This document shows positions 51,084 through 60,800 of a stretch of DNA of 64,000 nucleotides, one piece after another; within the stretch, counting starts at the first letter, position 1, and every line of letters begins with the position of its first letter. The DNA comes from Corynebacterium urealyticum DSM 7109. Its GTDB lineage: Bacteria > Actinomycetota > Actinomycetes > Mycobacteriales > Mycobacteriaceae. The stretch covers positions 62,001-126,000 of the forward strand of contig NC_010545.1 of assembly GCF_000069945.1 (NCBI RefSeq), written 5' to 3'. A program made the translations under genes and the position numbers. The notes below the pieces were generated by a model, which worked only from the letters and a program-made list of their open reading frames with translations, ran no database searches and was not told the origin of the DNA.

Positions 51084-51437
51084 ATGCAGCAAGAATTACC
51101 TGTCGTGCCCATCCGTGACGCCGAGATCCGGCTGGGGCAGTTCCTGAAACTCGCCAACCTCGTGGAGACCGGAGGGATGGCAAAGGACGTCCTCGCCGAA
51201 GGGGCAGTGTCGGTTAACGGCGCAGCTGAAACCCGCCGCGGCAAGGCCCTGCGAGACGGCGACCAGGTGACAATCACCGACCCCGAGACCGGCGCCACCG
51301 TCGGCGCAGAGGTCGGAGCGAATGGCCGCGGTGCTGCCGATAGCGAAAACCTGGCTGAAGAGGACGACCTTGGGGAGTTCTTCGATGAAGCCACCGCTGA
51401 TGACGACTTCGACCCCGAAAAGTGGAGGAATCTCTAA
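51084..51437 (+). CDS. S4-domain RNA-binding protein
   Basis: A 117-residue protein with an S4 motif: IRLGQFLKLANLVETGGMAKDVLAEGAVSVNGAAETRRGKALRDGDQVTI. The second half is acidic (EEDDLGEFFDEATADDDFDPEKW). Small S4 proteins of the YlmH/YaaA/Hsp15-like type bind ribosome or RNA. An in-frame ATG at 51075 is an alternative. Its TAA overlaps the next gene's ATG (TAATG). Confidence 0.85.
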   Translation: MQQELPVVPIRDAEIRLGQFLKLANLVETGGMAKDVLAEGAVSVNGAAETRRGKALRDGDQVTITDPETGATVGAEVGANGRGAADSENLAEEDDLGEFFDEATADDDFDPEKWRNL

Positions 51438-52270
51438 TGCCCGCTATGCAGGCGCAACCAGGCATGCCGCTGTGGCTGGACCTGGCAACCACCGATATTG
51501 ATGCCGCGAAGCGCTTTTACGCCGAGCTCGTGGGCTGGGAATACCGTGAGCACGGCCAAGGCTATGCCGTCGCGACGAAGAATGGCATGCCCGTCGCCGG
51601 AATCGGGGCCATCCCGGAGGAGAAGATCTCCATGTGGGGGCTGGCGCTCTACACGCCGAACGTCACGGTCGCGCACAACGCTGCCGTCAACGCTGGTGCC
51701 CGTTCCGTCTTGGAGCCGCGGGTGCTCGGGGCTCCGGAAGGGGAGGGCACTGATGGCGAGACCGACCGCGGCGAGATGGCCGTGGTCATCGACCCCAGCG
51801 GGGCGGCCATCGGCCTGAAGAATCCTGCGGATGAGCACGCACTCTTCGCCGCGGGTGAGCCGGGCACGCCCGTGTGGCACGAGCTCATGGTCGGCCAGGG
51901 CTGGGACGAGACCCTGGAGTTCTACCACGAGCTCGCCGGCTGGGATATCCGCGTCGATAAGAACTCCGACGGCAGCCGCTACGCGCTCGGCGAGTTTGAG
52001 GGCGCAGCGCTCGTCGGCCTCTGGGATACCCAGGAGATGCAGCTGCCCTCCATGTGGACGCTCTACCTGGGGGTCGCGGACATCGACGCCGCGGTGGATA
52101 CCGCCCGTGGGCTGGGCGCCCAGATCATCCGGGAGCCCTTCGACTCCGAGTTCGGCCGGGTCGCCACCATCACCGATCCCACGGGCGCGCTGCTGAACCT
52201 CACCGAGGTCGAGGAGTACGTCCCGGACGAGACCGAGGACTTCGAGCCCGACCTCTTCGCCGACCTCTAG
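51437..52270 (+). CDS. VOC-family (glyoxalase-fold) protein, two domains
   Basis: A 277-residue protein with two vicinal-oxygen-chelate domains (about 8-135 and 145-265): PLWLDLATTDIDAAKRFYAELVGWEY and PVWHELMVGQGWDETLEFYHELAGWDI, each ending in a strand typical of ligand/metal binding. It resembles mycobacterial CFP-30B/Rv0577-type proteins. Substrate unknown. Start ATG 51437 overlaps the S4 gene stop. Confidence 0.85.
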   Translation: MPAMQAQPGMPLWLDLATTDIDAAKRFYAELVGWEYREHGQGYAVATKNGMPVAGIGAIPEEKISMWGLALYTPNVTVAHNAAVNAGARSVLEPRVLGAPEGEGTDGETDRGEMAVVIDPSGAAIGLKNPADEHALFAAGEPGTPVWHELMVGQGWDETLEFYHELAGWDIRVDKNSDGSRYALGEFEGAALVGLWDTQEMQLPSMWTLYLGVADIDAAVDTARGLGAQIIREPFDSEFGRVATITDPTGALLNLTEVEEYVPDETEDFEPDLFADL

Positions 52271-52279
52271 GCCGCGTAG

Positions 52280-54316
52280 CTACCAGATGGTCACGCGCTG
52301 GTCCTCGGCCAGCCACATGCCATCGGCCTCGGTGACCTCCCAGGCCTGGTAGAACTCCGGGGTATTCGACGCGACCACGTTGCAGCGGAACTCCGCCGGC
52401 GAGTGCGGGTCGATGGAGATGTACTGCGCGGACATCTGCGGGCGGATGGCCGTCTGCCAGACCCGCGCCCACTGCAGGAAGACGTGCTGCAGCGCCTCCC
52501 GGTACTCCGCGCTGGGGCCCTCGGGCGTCTCAACCTCCACGCCCTGGTCGCTCAGGTAGCGGCGCAGCGCGACGATGGCGATGCCCAGGCCGCCGAGGTC
52601 ACCGATATTCTCGCCCAGGGTGAAGGAGCCGTTGACCTTGTGCGCGGTCTCCCCGCGCTGCTTCAGTCCGGTCGGTACGAGACCTTCGAACTGCGCGACG
52701 AGCTTGTCCGTGAGCTGCGTGAACGCCGCACGGTCCTCCTCGCTCCACCAGGAATGCAGGTTGCCGTCGCCGTCGAACTTCGACCCCTGGTCGTCGAAAC
52801 CGTGCCCGATCTCGTGGCCGATGACCGCGCCGATCGCACCGAAGTTGCTGGCGGCGTCGGCGTCCATGCTGAAGAACGGCGGGCGCAGGATCGCGGCGGG
52901 GAAGGTGATGTCATTCATCACGGGGTTGTAGAAAGCGTTGACGGTCTGCGGGGTGGCGAACCAGGTCGCAGGATCCGTGGGCTTGCCCAGCTTGTTGATC
53001 TCGTAGTCGTGATTGAATCGGCTGGCCGCCCGCACGTTATCCAGCAGCTCGGCCCCGCCGGCTGCGAACTCCAGCCCATCGAACTGCCGCCACTTCTCCG
53101 GGTAACCGATCTTCGCGCGGAACTTACCCAGCTTCACCAGTGCCTTCTCGCGGGTGGCGGGAGTCATCCACTCCAGGGTGGAGATGCGCTCGCGGTAGGC
53201 CTCGATGAGGTAGTCCACCAGCTCGAGCATCTTCTCCTTATATTCCGGCGGGAAATGCTCGGCGACGAACTTCTTGCCGACTTCCTCGCCGATCGCGCCC
53301 TCGACCAGACCCAGGCCGCGCTTCCAACGGGCACGCTGCTCCGTCGAACCGCTCAGGGTGCGGCCGTAGAACTCGAAACGCCGGTCGGTGAACTTCGCAG
53401 GCAGGTAAGGCGCACGGGAGTTCAGCACGCGCCAGGTCGCCCAGAGCTTCCAATCGTCCAGTGGCACGCTCCCGGCAAGCTTCGCGACGTGCTCAATGAA
53501 GCTCGGCTGGCTCACGATCACACGCTCGGCAGCCGCGCTACCAGCGGCAATGCCGGTGGCCTCGAACCACTCCGCGAAGGGGAAGCCTGTCGGCAGATCC
53601 GCCACCGCCATCGGGTTGTGGGTCTTATCCGCATCGCGGCTGGTCACGTTATCCCAGTGACCCTCGGCAAGCGTGGTTTCGAAGCGCAGGATTGCCTCGG
53701 CGGCCTCCGCGGCACCCTCACCCGCGTGGCTCCCCGGCAGAGCCCGCCCCTCAGCGAGGTACAGCTCCAGCATGTCCGTCACATACTCGCGGTAAGCAGC
53801 CAGCGTCTCCTGGTGCTGTTCCTGCCGGTAGTAGGCCTCGTCCGGCAGGCCCAGCCCGGATTGCACCAGGTAGGCGCGCTCGGCATCGCCCTCGGCGTCC
53901 TTGGCGACAAAGTAGCCCGCCACGCCACCGACGCCAGCGCGGTCCAGCTCACCCAGCTCGATGGCCAGCTCGCGAATGTCCGCGGCGGCGTTGATTCCGG
54001 CCAGGTCGGCGTCCAGCGGTGCGAGCCCGGCCGCCTCGATGCCCTCCTCGTCCATAAAGGAGGAGTACAGCGCCCCGATCTGGGAATCGGCGGGCTGTGT
54101 CTCGACGATGGCGCGGACGTCCTTCTCAGACTGGTCACGCAGCTGGTGGAAGGTGCCGTCGACGGCCCGGTCTGCGGGAATCTCGTGGCTGGCCAGCCAC
54201 TGCCCGTTGACGTGGCGGTACAGGTCCTGAGCAGGCGAAATAGTCTCGCCCGCGGCGGCCTCGGTGATGTTATCCGGCAGTTCCGGCTGGCTGGATGTTG
54301 TCTTCTTTTCGCTCAT
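52280..54316 (-). CDS. M13-family zinc metallopeptidase (Zmp1/PepO-like)
   Basis: A 678-residue neprilysin-family peptidase. The zinc site HEIGHGFDDQGSKFD is near residue 500 and the third ligand motif ENIGDLGGLGIAI follows. NAFYNPVMNDITFPAAIL is the substrate groove motif. There is no signal peptide or N-terminal membrane segment, as in M. tuberculosis Zmp1 (Rv0198c), although that protein is found outside the cytoplasm. Normal length. Convergent with the VOC gene, 9 nt away. Confidence 0.92.
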   Translation of the reverse strand: MSEKKTTSSQPELPDNITEAAAGETISPAQDLYRHVNGQWLASHEIPADRAVDGTFHQLRDQSEKDVRAIVETQPADSQIGALYSSFMDEEGIEAAGLAPLDADLAGINAAADIRELAIELGELDRAGVGGVAGYFVAKDAEGDAERAYLVQSGLGLPDEAYYRQEQHQETLAAYREYVTDMLELYLAEGRALPGSHAGEGAAEAAEAILRFETTLAEGHWDNVTSRDADKTHNPMAVADLPTGFPFAEWFEATGIAAGSAAAERVIVSQPSFIEHVAKLAGSVPLDDWKLWATWRVLNSRAPYLPAKFTDRRFEFYGRTLSGSTEQRARWKRGLGLVEGAIGEEVGKKFVAEHFPPEYKEKMLELVDYLIEAYRERISTLEWMTPATREKALVKLGKFRAKIGYPEKWRQFDGLEFAAGGAELLDNVRAASRFNHDYEINKLGKPTDPATWFATPQTVNAFYNPVMNDITFPAAILRPPFFSMDADAASNFGAIGAVIGHEIGHGFDDQGSKFDGDGNLHSWWSEEDRAAFTQLTDKLVAQFEGLVPTGLKQRGETAHKVNGSFTLGENIGDLGGLGIAIVALRRYLSDQGVEVETPEGPSAEYREALQHVFLQWARVWQTAIRPQMSAQYISIDPHSPAEFRCNVVASNTPEFYQAWEVTEADGMWLAEDQRVTIW

Positions 54317-54456
54317 GTTCCCCCACTGTAGTGCGCGCTGCAGACACGGCGTCGTCTTCTCTTTTTAGGACGTCACCCCGGTCGACGACCGTGCCGCCCG
54401 CCGGACCAGTGTTGGTGGACATGGGGTGTGTCTGGGGCGGGGGCTACGATGAAAAA

Positions 54457-55185
54457 ATGGATCGGAGACAGTTGACGGCCCCGAGCGTGCCGTTCGGAAA
54501 GGCGCGACGAAACCGCTACGTCGCCGCGGTGGGAGCAGCGGCCGTGGTGGGGCTCGCGGGGCCGGTGGCGGTCAACGCCGCGCTCACGGCCGAGGCGCCG
54601 GCGCATTACGCGAACCCGGCGGAGGCCTTCGATGAAAACCTGATGAGTTTCGCCGACTGGCCCCTGGACTTCGGGGTGCTGCGCGATTGCGCGGCACCGA
54701 TCACGGAGGACGCGATGGTCGCGCCGGAGTTTATTTGCCCCTCCGCCCAAGTCGAGGTTGTGAGCATGCTCTCGGTAAAGGACCAGGCGCTGGCGGTGGA
54801 CCGGGCGATCCGGGCGATTAACTTCGCGGATCTGCAAGGCATGCGACCCGTCCGGTACACGGAGACCGCACTCGAGATCGCCCCGGAGCTGAAGGAGCGC
54901 ACCGGGGTGACTGACGTCTGGGTGACCGACTACTACGAGGTAGCCGCCGCCAACGACGAGGGCGAGGACGTCGACCCGTTTTCCGATGCCGACCTCAGCC
55001 GAACGGTCGGGTTCTTCCGCGAGGATGAGGGCGGGGACGGCGAGGGCACGCTCGTCAGCCTGCAGGTCACGGCCCGGGGAGTGGATAGCACGAAGGCGAT
55101 GGTCAACGAGCTGCTGAAGACCGCCGAGCTGCGACCTGAGGCTGCCACCGAGGCGTCCCCACAGCAGCGGGAGGGAGGCCGATGA
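54457..55185 (+). CDS. Exported protein of unknown function
   Basis: A 242-residue protein with an N-terminal hydrophobic segment (about 20-43, AAVGAAAVVGLAGPVAVNAAL), so it is secreted or anchored. The middle has two cysteines (RDCAAPI, FICPSAQ) likely to form a disulfide outside the cell, and a C-terminal region VSLQVTARGVDSTKAMVNELL. It overlaps the PrsW gene by 4 nt (ATGA) and so is translated with it. ATG 54457. No recognised family; perhaps the partner or target of the protease. Confidence 0.75.
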   Translation: MDRRQLTAPSVPFGKARRNRYVAAVGAAAVVGLAGPVAVNAALTAEAPAHYANPAEAFDENLMSFADWPLDFGVLRDCAAPITEDAMVAPEFICPSAQVEVVSMLSVKDQALAVDRAIRAINFADLQGMRPVRYTETALEIAPELKERTGVTDVWVTDYYEVAAANDEGEDVDPFSDADLSRTVGFFREDEGGDGEGTLVSLQVTARGVDSTKAMVNELLKTAELRPEAATEASPQQREGGR

Positions 55186-56180
55186 TGCTGCCGGAACAGC
55201 AACCCCGGGGGCGCAATAGCCCTGCCGAATCGACCCCACACAGGAGCTCCTTGCCATTGCCGGCCTCACAGGGACGCACCGAATCTACGGGTGAGCTGGG
55301 TCTAGCCTTCGGCATCGCGCCGGGCAGCGCCACGGGGCCGCGTATTCGGCGTGGCGGGGTTTATATCTGCTTCATTCTGCTGGCGGTGCTCTGCTCGGTC
55401 CTGGCTATCTTCGCGCTGTTGCTTGCGACGCCGTCGCCCCCAGGGTTGCCGCTGCTGGTCGTCCTCGGCATCTCCATTGCTCTGGTTGCCGTGGCCTGGT
55501 GGGGGCTTAGCCGCCTGCGCTGCTACCAGGGCACGCCTCGGCGCTTGGTGGCCATGGCCCTGTGGTGGGGTGCCAGTGTCAGCAGCGTGCTCGCGGTATT
55601 CACCGCCGCGGATGCGGCGAGCGAGATTCCGGAGAAGCTTGGCCTGCCCATCTTCTCGACGGCTTTCGGCGGGGCCTGGCCGGAGGAGATCACGAAGGCG
55701 CTGGGCATTTGGATGCTGCTATGGATTGCCCGAGATTGGTGGAACCGGCCGCACCATGGCCTGCTGGCCGGGGTGTTCGTGGGCCTCGGCATGGAGGTCT
55801 ACGAGAACTCGCTCTACGCACTATTCCTTGGCGTGCTGCATCCTGCCTCGGATGTGACGGGGGCTGCTTCTGTGTACGGCATGCGGCTGCTTTTCGGCAT
55901 CGGTCTGCACGCGGTATTCAGCGGGCTTGTTGGATACGGCATCGGACGGGCGCTGTGGGGGCCACGGGAACGGAGCCGAGCATGGCGTTGTGGGCAGGTT
56001 TTCGGGTGGGGTTTTGCCGGTTTTGCGTTGCATTTCTTGTGGAATATCAGCTGGCCGGACCCGGTGGCGCCGTTCGTATTGGCGGCCGTATGGGTCACCG
56101 GGGTTGCCGCCTTAGTCACGTGCTTCTACCGAGAAGAGAAGGGATTACGGCAGGTCGAGGGCACTTCCGACGACCCCTAG
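55182..56180 (+). CDS. PrsW-family intramembrane metalloprotease-like protein
   Basis: A 332-residue membrane protein with about eight helices. It shows the PrsW pattern with paired glutamates in FGGAWPEEITKALGIWMLL, then GVFVGLGMEVYENSLYALFLG and GIGLHAVFSGLVGYGIG, and FALHFLWNISW. PrsW proteins cleave membrane-bound anti-sigma or sensor proteins. It overlaps the exported protein gene by 4 nt. The first 50 residues are polar and extra. Protease activity is inferred. Confidence 0.82.
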   Translation: MMLPEQQPRGRNSPAESTPHRSSLPLPASQGRTESTGELGLAFGIAPGSATGPRIRRGGVYICFILLAVLCSVLAIFALLLATPSPPGLPLLVVLGISIALVAVAWWGLSRLRCYQGTPRRLVAMALWWGASVSSVLAVFTAADAASEIPEKLGLPIFSTAFGGAWPEEITKALGIWMLLWIARDWWNRPHHGLLAGVFVGLGMEVYENSLYALFLGVLHPASDVTGAASVYGMRLLFGIGLHAVFSGLVGYGIGRALWGPRERSRAWRCGQVFGWGFAGFALHFLWNISWPDPVAPFVLAAVWVTGVAALVTCFYREEKGLRQVEGTSDDP

Positions 56181-56329
56181 CTAGCGTCGAGCCCCTGGCC
56201 GGGGCGGCGACGGAATGCGCGAAAACATAGCCCAGCAATGGGGTGAATGTTAATTACAGTGGTGTAAGGTGCTTGGGATTACGTGCGATACGGATGTGAA
56301 AAGAGTGAAAGTTGGGTACTCTATTCCAC

Positions 56330-57652
56330 ATGCGTTCACTGCCTTGGCGCCGCACGCGCCGTACCTCGACCCCTGCACGCCTCACGGCAACTGCTCTTTT
56401 GGGCACGTCTGCCACCGTCGCCGCGCTGATGGCGAGCCACGTGATCCCGGTGCCTTCCTGGGCCATCCCGGGCATCGACGTCGCCTCCCACCAGCACCCG
56501 GGCGGCGCGGCCATCGATTGGAACACCGTCGCTGCCAGCGGCCAGAAGTTCGCCTTCGTGAAGGCCACTGAGGGCACCAGCTACACCAACCCCTACTACG
56601 CCTCGGACTCGGTGAAGGCCCAGCAGGCCGGCATCATTCCGGGCAGCTACCACTACGCTCGCCCAGGTTGGAATGATCCGCGCGCCGAGGCCCGGTTCTA
56701 CGCCTCCGTGATCGCGACCGGCCCGCAGCCTTCCCTGCCCCCGGTTCTCGACCTCGAGGAAGATCAGGGCCTTAGCCCCCAGCAGCTGCAGCACTGGGTG
56801 CGTGAATGGATCGACGAGATCAAGATCCAGACCGGTCGCCAGCCGATCATCTACACCTACTACTCCTTCTGGAAGCAGAAGATGGCGAATACGACGGAGT
56901 TCTCCGAGTACCCGCTGTGGCTGGCCTACTACTCCAGCAGCCTGCCGAATGATATCCCGGGCGGCTGGGACAAGGTCACCTTCTGGCAGTACAGCGGCAA
57001 CGGTTCCGTCGACGGCGTGATCACCGACGTCGACTTGAACGAGTACTACGGCGACGACTCCCAGCTCCAGGCACTGGCCGGAGACATGGGAGCTAACACT
57101 CCGGCCGGCGAGACCTCCAACCAGCTGGCACCGTCCCAGCCGATCGTCGAGAAGGAAGCTCAGATCGTCAACGAGATCGAGCACCAGACCGGCGTCAACA
57201 TGCCGATCACCTCGGACTTCGTGGTTCAGCTGCTCGGCGTCGTCGGCGGCCGTGTGTCCCCGGAGACTTTCATCAACAGCGCACTGCCGCAGCTCACCGC
57301 TCCGGTCGCTGCAGCGATCTCCCAGCAGCTCGGCGTGCCGCAGGACCAGGTTGCGGAGAAGATCCAGCAGGGCCAGGAGCTCTTGCCTGCGCTCACCGCG
57401 CTGGCTGGCGCCCTGGGCGAGGCTCGCCAGAACGGTGGCGTGCCCACCGAGGCGATCCAACAGCTGCTCAACATGGCCGGCCAGTCGGGTGCCCTGGGCA
57501 GCGCCGGCAGCAGCTCCAGTGTTGACCTGGGCCAGCTGCTCCGCGTGATCCAGACGGTGGCAGGCACCCGGGACTGGGCAGGCCAGCTGCAGAACGGTCA
57601 GCTCAACGTCGACCCGAACGCGCTCCAGGGGCTCCTGCGCGCCCTGAGCTAA
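56330..57652 (+). CDS. Secreted GH25 lysozyme (muramidase)
   Basis: A 440-residue protein with an Arg-rich N-terminus and signal-like hydrophobic segment (about 17-44, ATALLGTSATVAALMASHV...AIPG). The GH25 domain (about 47-240) has GIDVASHQ, KFAFVKATEGTSYTNPYY, the catalytic pair in PVLDLEEDQG, IYTYYSFWKQKM and FWQYSGNGSVDGV. A Gln/Ala-rich tail of about 190 residues follows. It may remodel peptidoglycan. Start ATG 56330; no strong ribosome site is seen. Single unit with its own terminator. Confidence 0.9.
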   Translation: MRSLPWRRTRRTSTPARLTATALLGTSATVAALMASHVIPVPSWAIPGIDVASHQHPGGAAIDWNTVAASGQKFAFVKATEGTSYTNPYYASDSVKAQQAGIIPGSYHYARPGWNDPRAEARFYASVIATGPQPSLPPVLDLEEDQGLSPQQLQHWVREWIDEIKIQTGRQPIIYTYYSFWKQKMANTTEFSEYPLWLAYYSSSLPNDIPGGWDKVTFWQYSGNGSVDGVITDVDLNEYYGDDSQLQALAGDMGANTPAGETSNQLAPSQPIVEKEAQIVNEIEHQTGVNMPITSDFVVQLLGVVGGRVSPETFINSALPQLTAPVAAAISQQLGVPQDQVAEKIQQGQELLPALTALAGALGEARQNGGVPTEAIQQLLNMAGQSGALGSAGSSSSVDLGQLLRVIQTVAGTRDWAGQLQNGQLNVDPNALQGLLRALS

Positions 57653-57680
57653 ACACTGGACATACCCGCTCGCGCACGAT

Positions 57681-57723
57681 AAAGCCCGCGGCTCCTCTCG
57701 AGGTACGAGGAGCCGCGGGCTTT
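57681..57723 (+). terminator. Terminator after GH25 gene
   Basis: A perfect 16-bp stem AAAGCCCGCGGCTCCT (57681-57696) / AGGAGCCGCGGGCTTT (57708-57723) with an 11-nt loop. Only a short T tail, but leftwards ATTTT-like context is also missing, so it mainly serves the GH25 gene. Confidence 0.85.
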
Positions 57724-57785
57724 GGCGTTGCCGCAGGCGGTTAGTGCTTGAGGCAGCTAGTACAGCCCACCCACGTGCGCTGCCA

Positions 57786-57807
57786 GCCTGCCGTTCTACC
57801 GGCAGGC
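57786..57807. other. Small hairpin before emb stop
   Basis: GCCTGCCG (57786-57793) / CGGCAGGC (57800-57807), 6-nt loop, 11 nt downstream of the emb stop. No T run in the leftward direction. It could be a weak terminator or a 3'-end stabiliser for emb mRNA. Confidence 0.5.
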
Positions 57808-57817
57808 CAGCCGCTAA

Positions 57818-60800
57818 CTATTCATCGTTGTACTTCATCGGGCCGTTGTACCAGAAGCCCGAGCGGGTCTTCTCTTCGACGTCCACCTCAACCGGACGCG
57901 GCTTCTCGCCCGTGGCATCCGGGAAGGTACGCAGGCGGTCCAGCACGCCCCAGTCCCGCAGCCAGTCGTCCTTAAGGTAGGTCGGCAGCTCCGTGGCCTG
58001 TGTGCTCATCTGCACCAGCCCCACGGAACCGCCACCGGCGTAGTCCATCACCGGGGTGAGGATGCGGCGCGCGGAGTGATCCGGCGAGATGCGGAACTCC
58101 GGCACCTCAGCCACGCCAACGGTGTGGTCGAATGGCCGCTGGCACGGGAACTGGAAGGCCGTGGCCCAGTCCAGCAGTGCCGGAGCCTCGGAACCCACGT
58201 AGTCATTCAGCGGCTCCAGCTGCGGGGCGCGTGGCGGGGTCAGCGCCAGCCACTCGGATGGGGTGAGGTTGGTATCCACCGCGACGATGCGGATCTGATC
58301 CGCCTCCTCCGGGATCCAGTCCATCGGAATGCGCAGGTTACGCCACTGCGGGGCGGTGCCGATGTCCAGTGGCAGGTCCTCGCCCAGCGGCTCGAAGTCC
58401 TCCTGGCCCTTGCCAGTCGACTTGCCGTACTCAACCTTGACCAGCTGCCCGTACTGGAAGACATTGTCGGAATCGAAGTGACCAATGGTGCCCGCAGCGC
58501 TCAGCGTGATCAGGGGGTAGTCCTCACGGTTCTCCGGCAGGGAGTACCACTTGGTCGTCGTCGAGGCAGAGAACTGCGATCCCTCCTGGAAGGAGCCGAC
58601 CACCGGCACGCGCTGGGGATCCAGCTCGAAAGGCAGGCGCGCATGCGAACCGTTCACGCCCGGCTTCGACAGCAGGCCACCGGCGGTGCCGGAATCCTGA
58701 CCACCGTCCGCGGCCTCGGCGCCACCGCTGCGGTCACCGGAGGCCGCGGCGTCGTCGTTCCGGTCGTTGGACGCCGCGCCGGCGGTACCGTCCGTGCCCT
58801 CGTTGGTGGCCTGGGTGGCTTCTTCGTTCAGGCCCGTGCCGGTGCTCCGCTGATCGCCATCCAGCTTCATCGCGGTTTCCACGGAGTTCTGGCTCACGGC
58901 ATCCTCGCCACGGCCATCCGGGTCGATGTGCGCCGGGATGCGGTTCGGTAGGAAGCCCGTGGAGTCCTCGGTGGTCAGGGAGTCGCCGATCGGGGAACCG
59001 TCGGCAACCTTCAGCAGCGAATCATTCGTATTCGTCTCCACAAGGACGTCCTCGGCCAGCTGGCAGGTGTGCCCGGCCAACGAGACGGCGTTGCCCTTGC
59101 CGATCGAATATGCCGGCCACTGCGAGATGAAGCCCTTGCCCATTGACGCGATCGAGAAGACCAGCGCCAGCATGGTCAGCGCGCCGATCGGTGCCGCGGT
59201 CACCATCGTGACGCGGTACTTACGCTTCCGTTTCTTCGTGTCCGTTGCCGCACGGTCAGCGTCGTCATTGTCGACGTCAGCAACCTCGCCTGCGGACTGG
59301 GCGCGCGCCTTCTGGGCGTCCGTGCGGTAGCCCAGCAGCACACCCCACAGCAGTGTGAGCAGGGCGATGGCCAGCATCACCGTGGAGGCCTCAATGCCGC
59401 CGACCTGGATCGTCTTATCCCACCACGGCACGCCGAAGCTGGAGACGTACCACCAGCCATTCGTGCCGGAGAGCGCCAGCGCGAAGAGCATGAACGTGGT
59501 GCCCAGGAAGAGCACGCGGTTGCGTGCGGAGCTCGCCGAGAAGTGCGAAGCGGCGACCGCCGCCAGCCCGATGAGTGCAGCGCCGATGCCCGCGTAGACG
59601 CCGAAGTGGTGCGTCCACTTTGTCGGCGTGAAGACCATGAAGAAGGCCGTGCCGAGGATGACCAGAATCAGGCGCACAGTCGGGCTCTTCGCCGCGCCCG
59701 GAACACGCCCATTGCGCAGGATAGACGCCACAACCACGCCGAGGCTGAAGATCATCATCAGCACGATGAAACGGCGCGCGAAGGAGCCGTCGGTGGACTG
59801 CTCCAGCAGGGAGGTATAGCGCACGTACTCCTGGTACCAGGACAGCGACGGGCCCCGGTCGGAGCGCACGGCGATGGCCTCACGCACGGTGCTGAACGTC
59901 TGGTCGCCGAACACGCCGACGAGGATCGCGGTACCCGCGGCGAGGAACGGTGCGATCTGCGCGAGCATCCCGCGGATCACCTTCCCGCGGCTCGCGCCCT
60001 TCTCCGCACCCAACCAGGGCAGACGACGCACCGCGATGCGGATCAGGGCGCTCAGGGAAACCAGCACCGCCGCCACGGCCATCAGGCCGGTCGGGCCAGC
60101 ACCCAATGCCAGGGTGGCCAGCAACGTACCGAGCGCCGCCGGCAGCAGCCGGTGGGTAGCGATGGCACGCTCGAAGGAGACCCAGGTCAGCAGCGAGAAG
60201 ACTGCGATGATCGGCTCCGGGCGGGTGCCGTTATTGAAGGCGATGAAGAACATCAGGAAGGCCACCGCGGTGGTCCAGTGCGCCACGGCGCGCTGATTGA
60301 TCTTCACTCCCAGTCGCGGCAGCACCTCGCGGGAGAGCACCAGCCAGGTCACCGCGGAGGCCAGCAGAGCGGGAAGTCGCATCCACAGGGAGGTGGAGGA
60401 GACGTTGACCATCAGTGACAGCAGGTCGTAGAACGGCCAGCCGAAGGGGGACTCCGGTACGCCGAACCAGCGGTAGTAGTTGGCCATGTAGCCGGACTCG
60501 TGGCTGGCCCGGGCCATCGTCAGCAGGTAACCATCGTCGGCGGTATTCGCGCCGATGAAATACCAGATCAGCAGCACGGCGCCCACGAAGCCGTCCACCC
60601 AGCGCGGCTTCCACCAATCCTTCTGCATCAGGCGACCGGAGCCGGTGCGGCCGTCCAGCTTGTCGATCTGGTGCAGCGCCCACAGCGAGACGACCATCAA
60701 GGCCAGGCCGAGCCACATGACGATGTTCTTCAGCAGCGTCGGGGCGCTCGAGAAGCGCGAATCCACCTTGACGTCGGCCTTAAGTCCCGCGTCGGCAGCG

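Noticed and set aside
52403..54331. 642-residue rightward ORF over the M13 peptidase
   Set aside because: Shadow frame. The opposite strand has the HExxH zinc site and family motifs.
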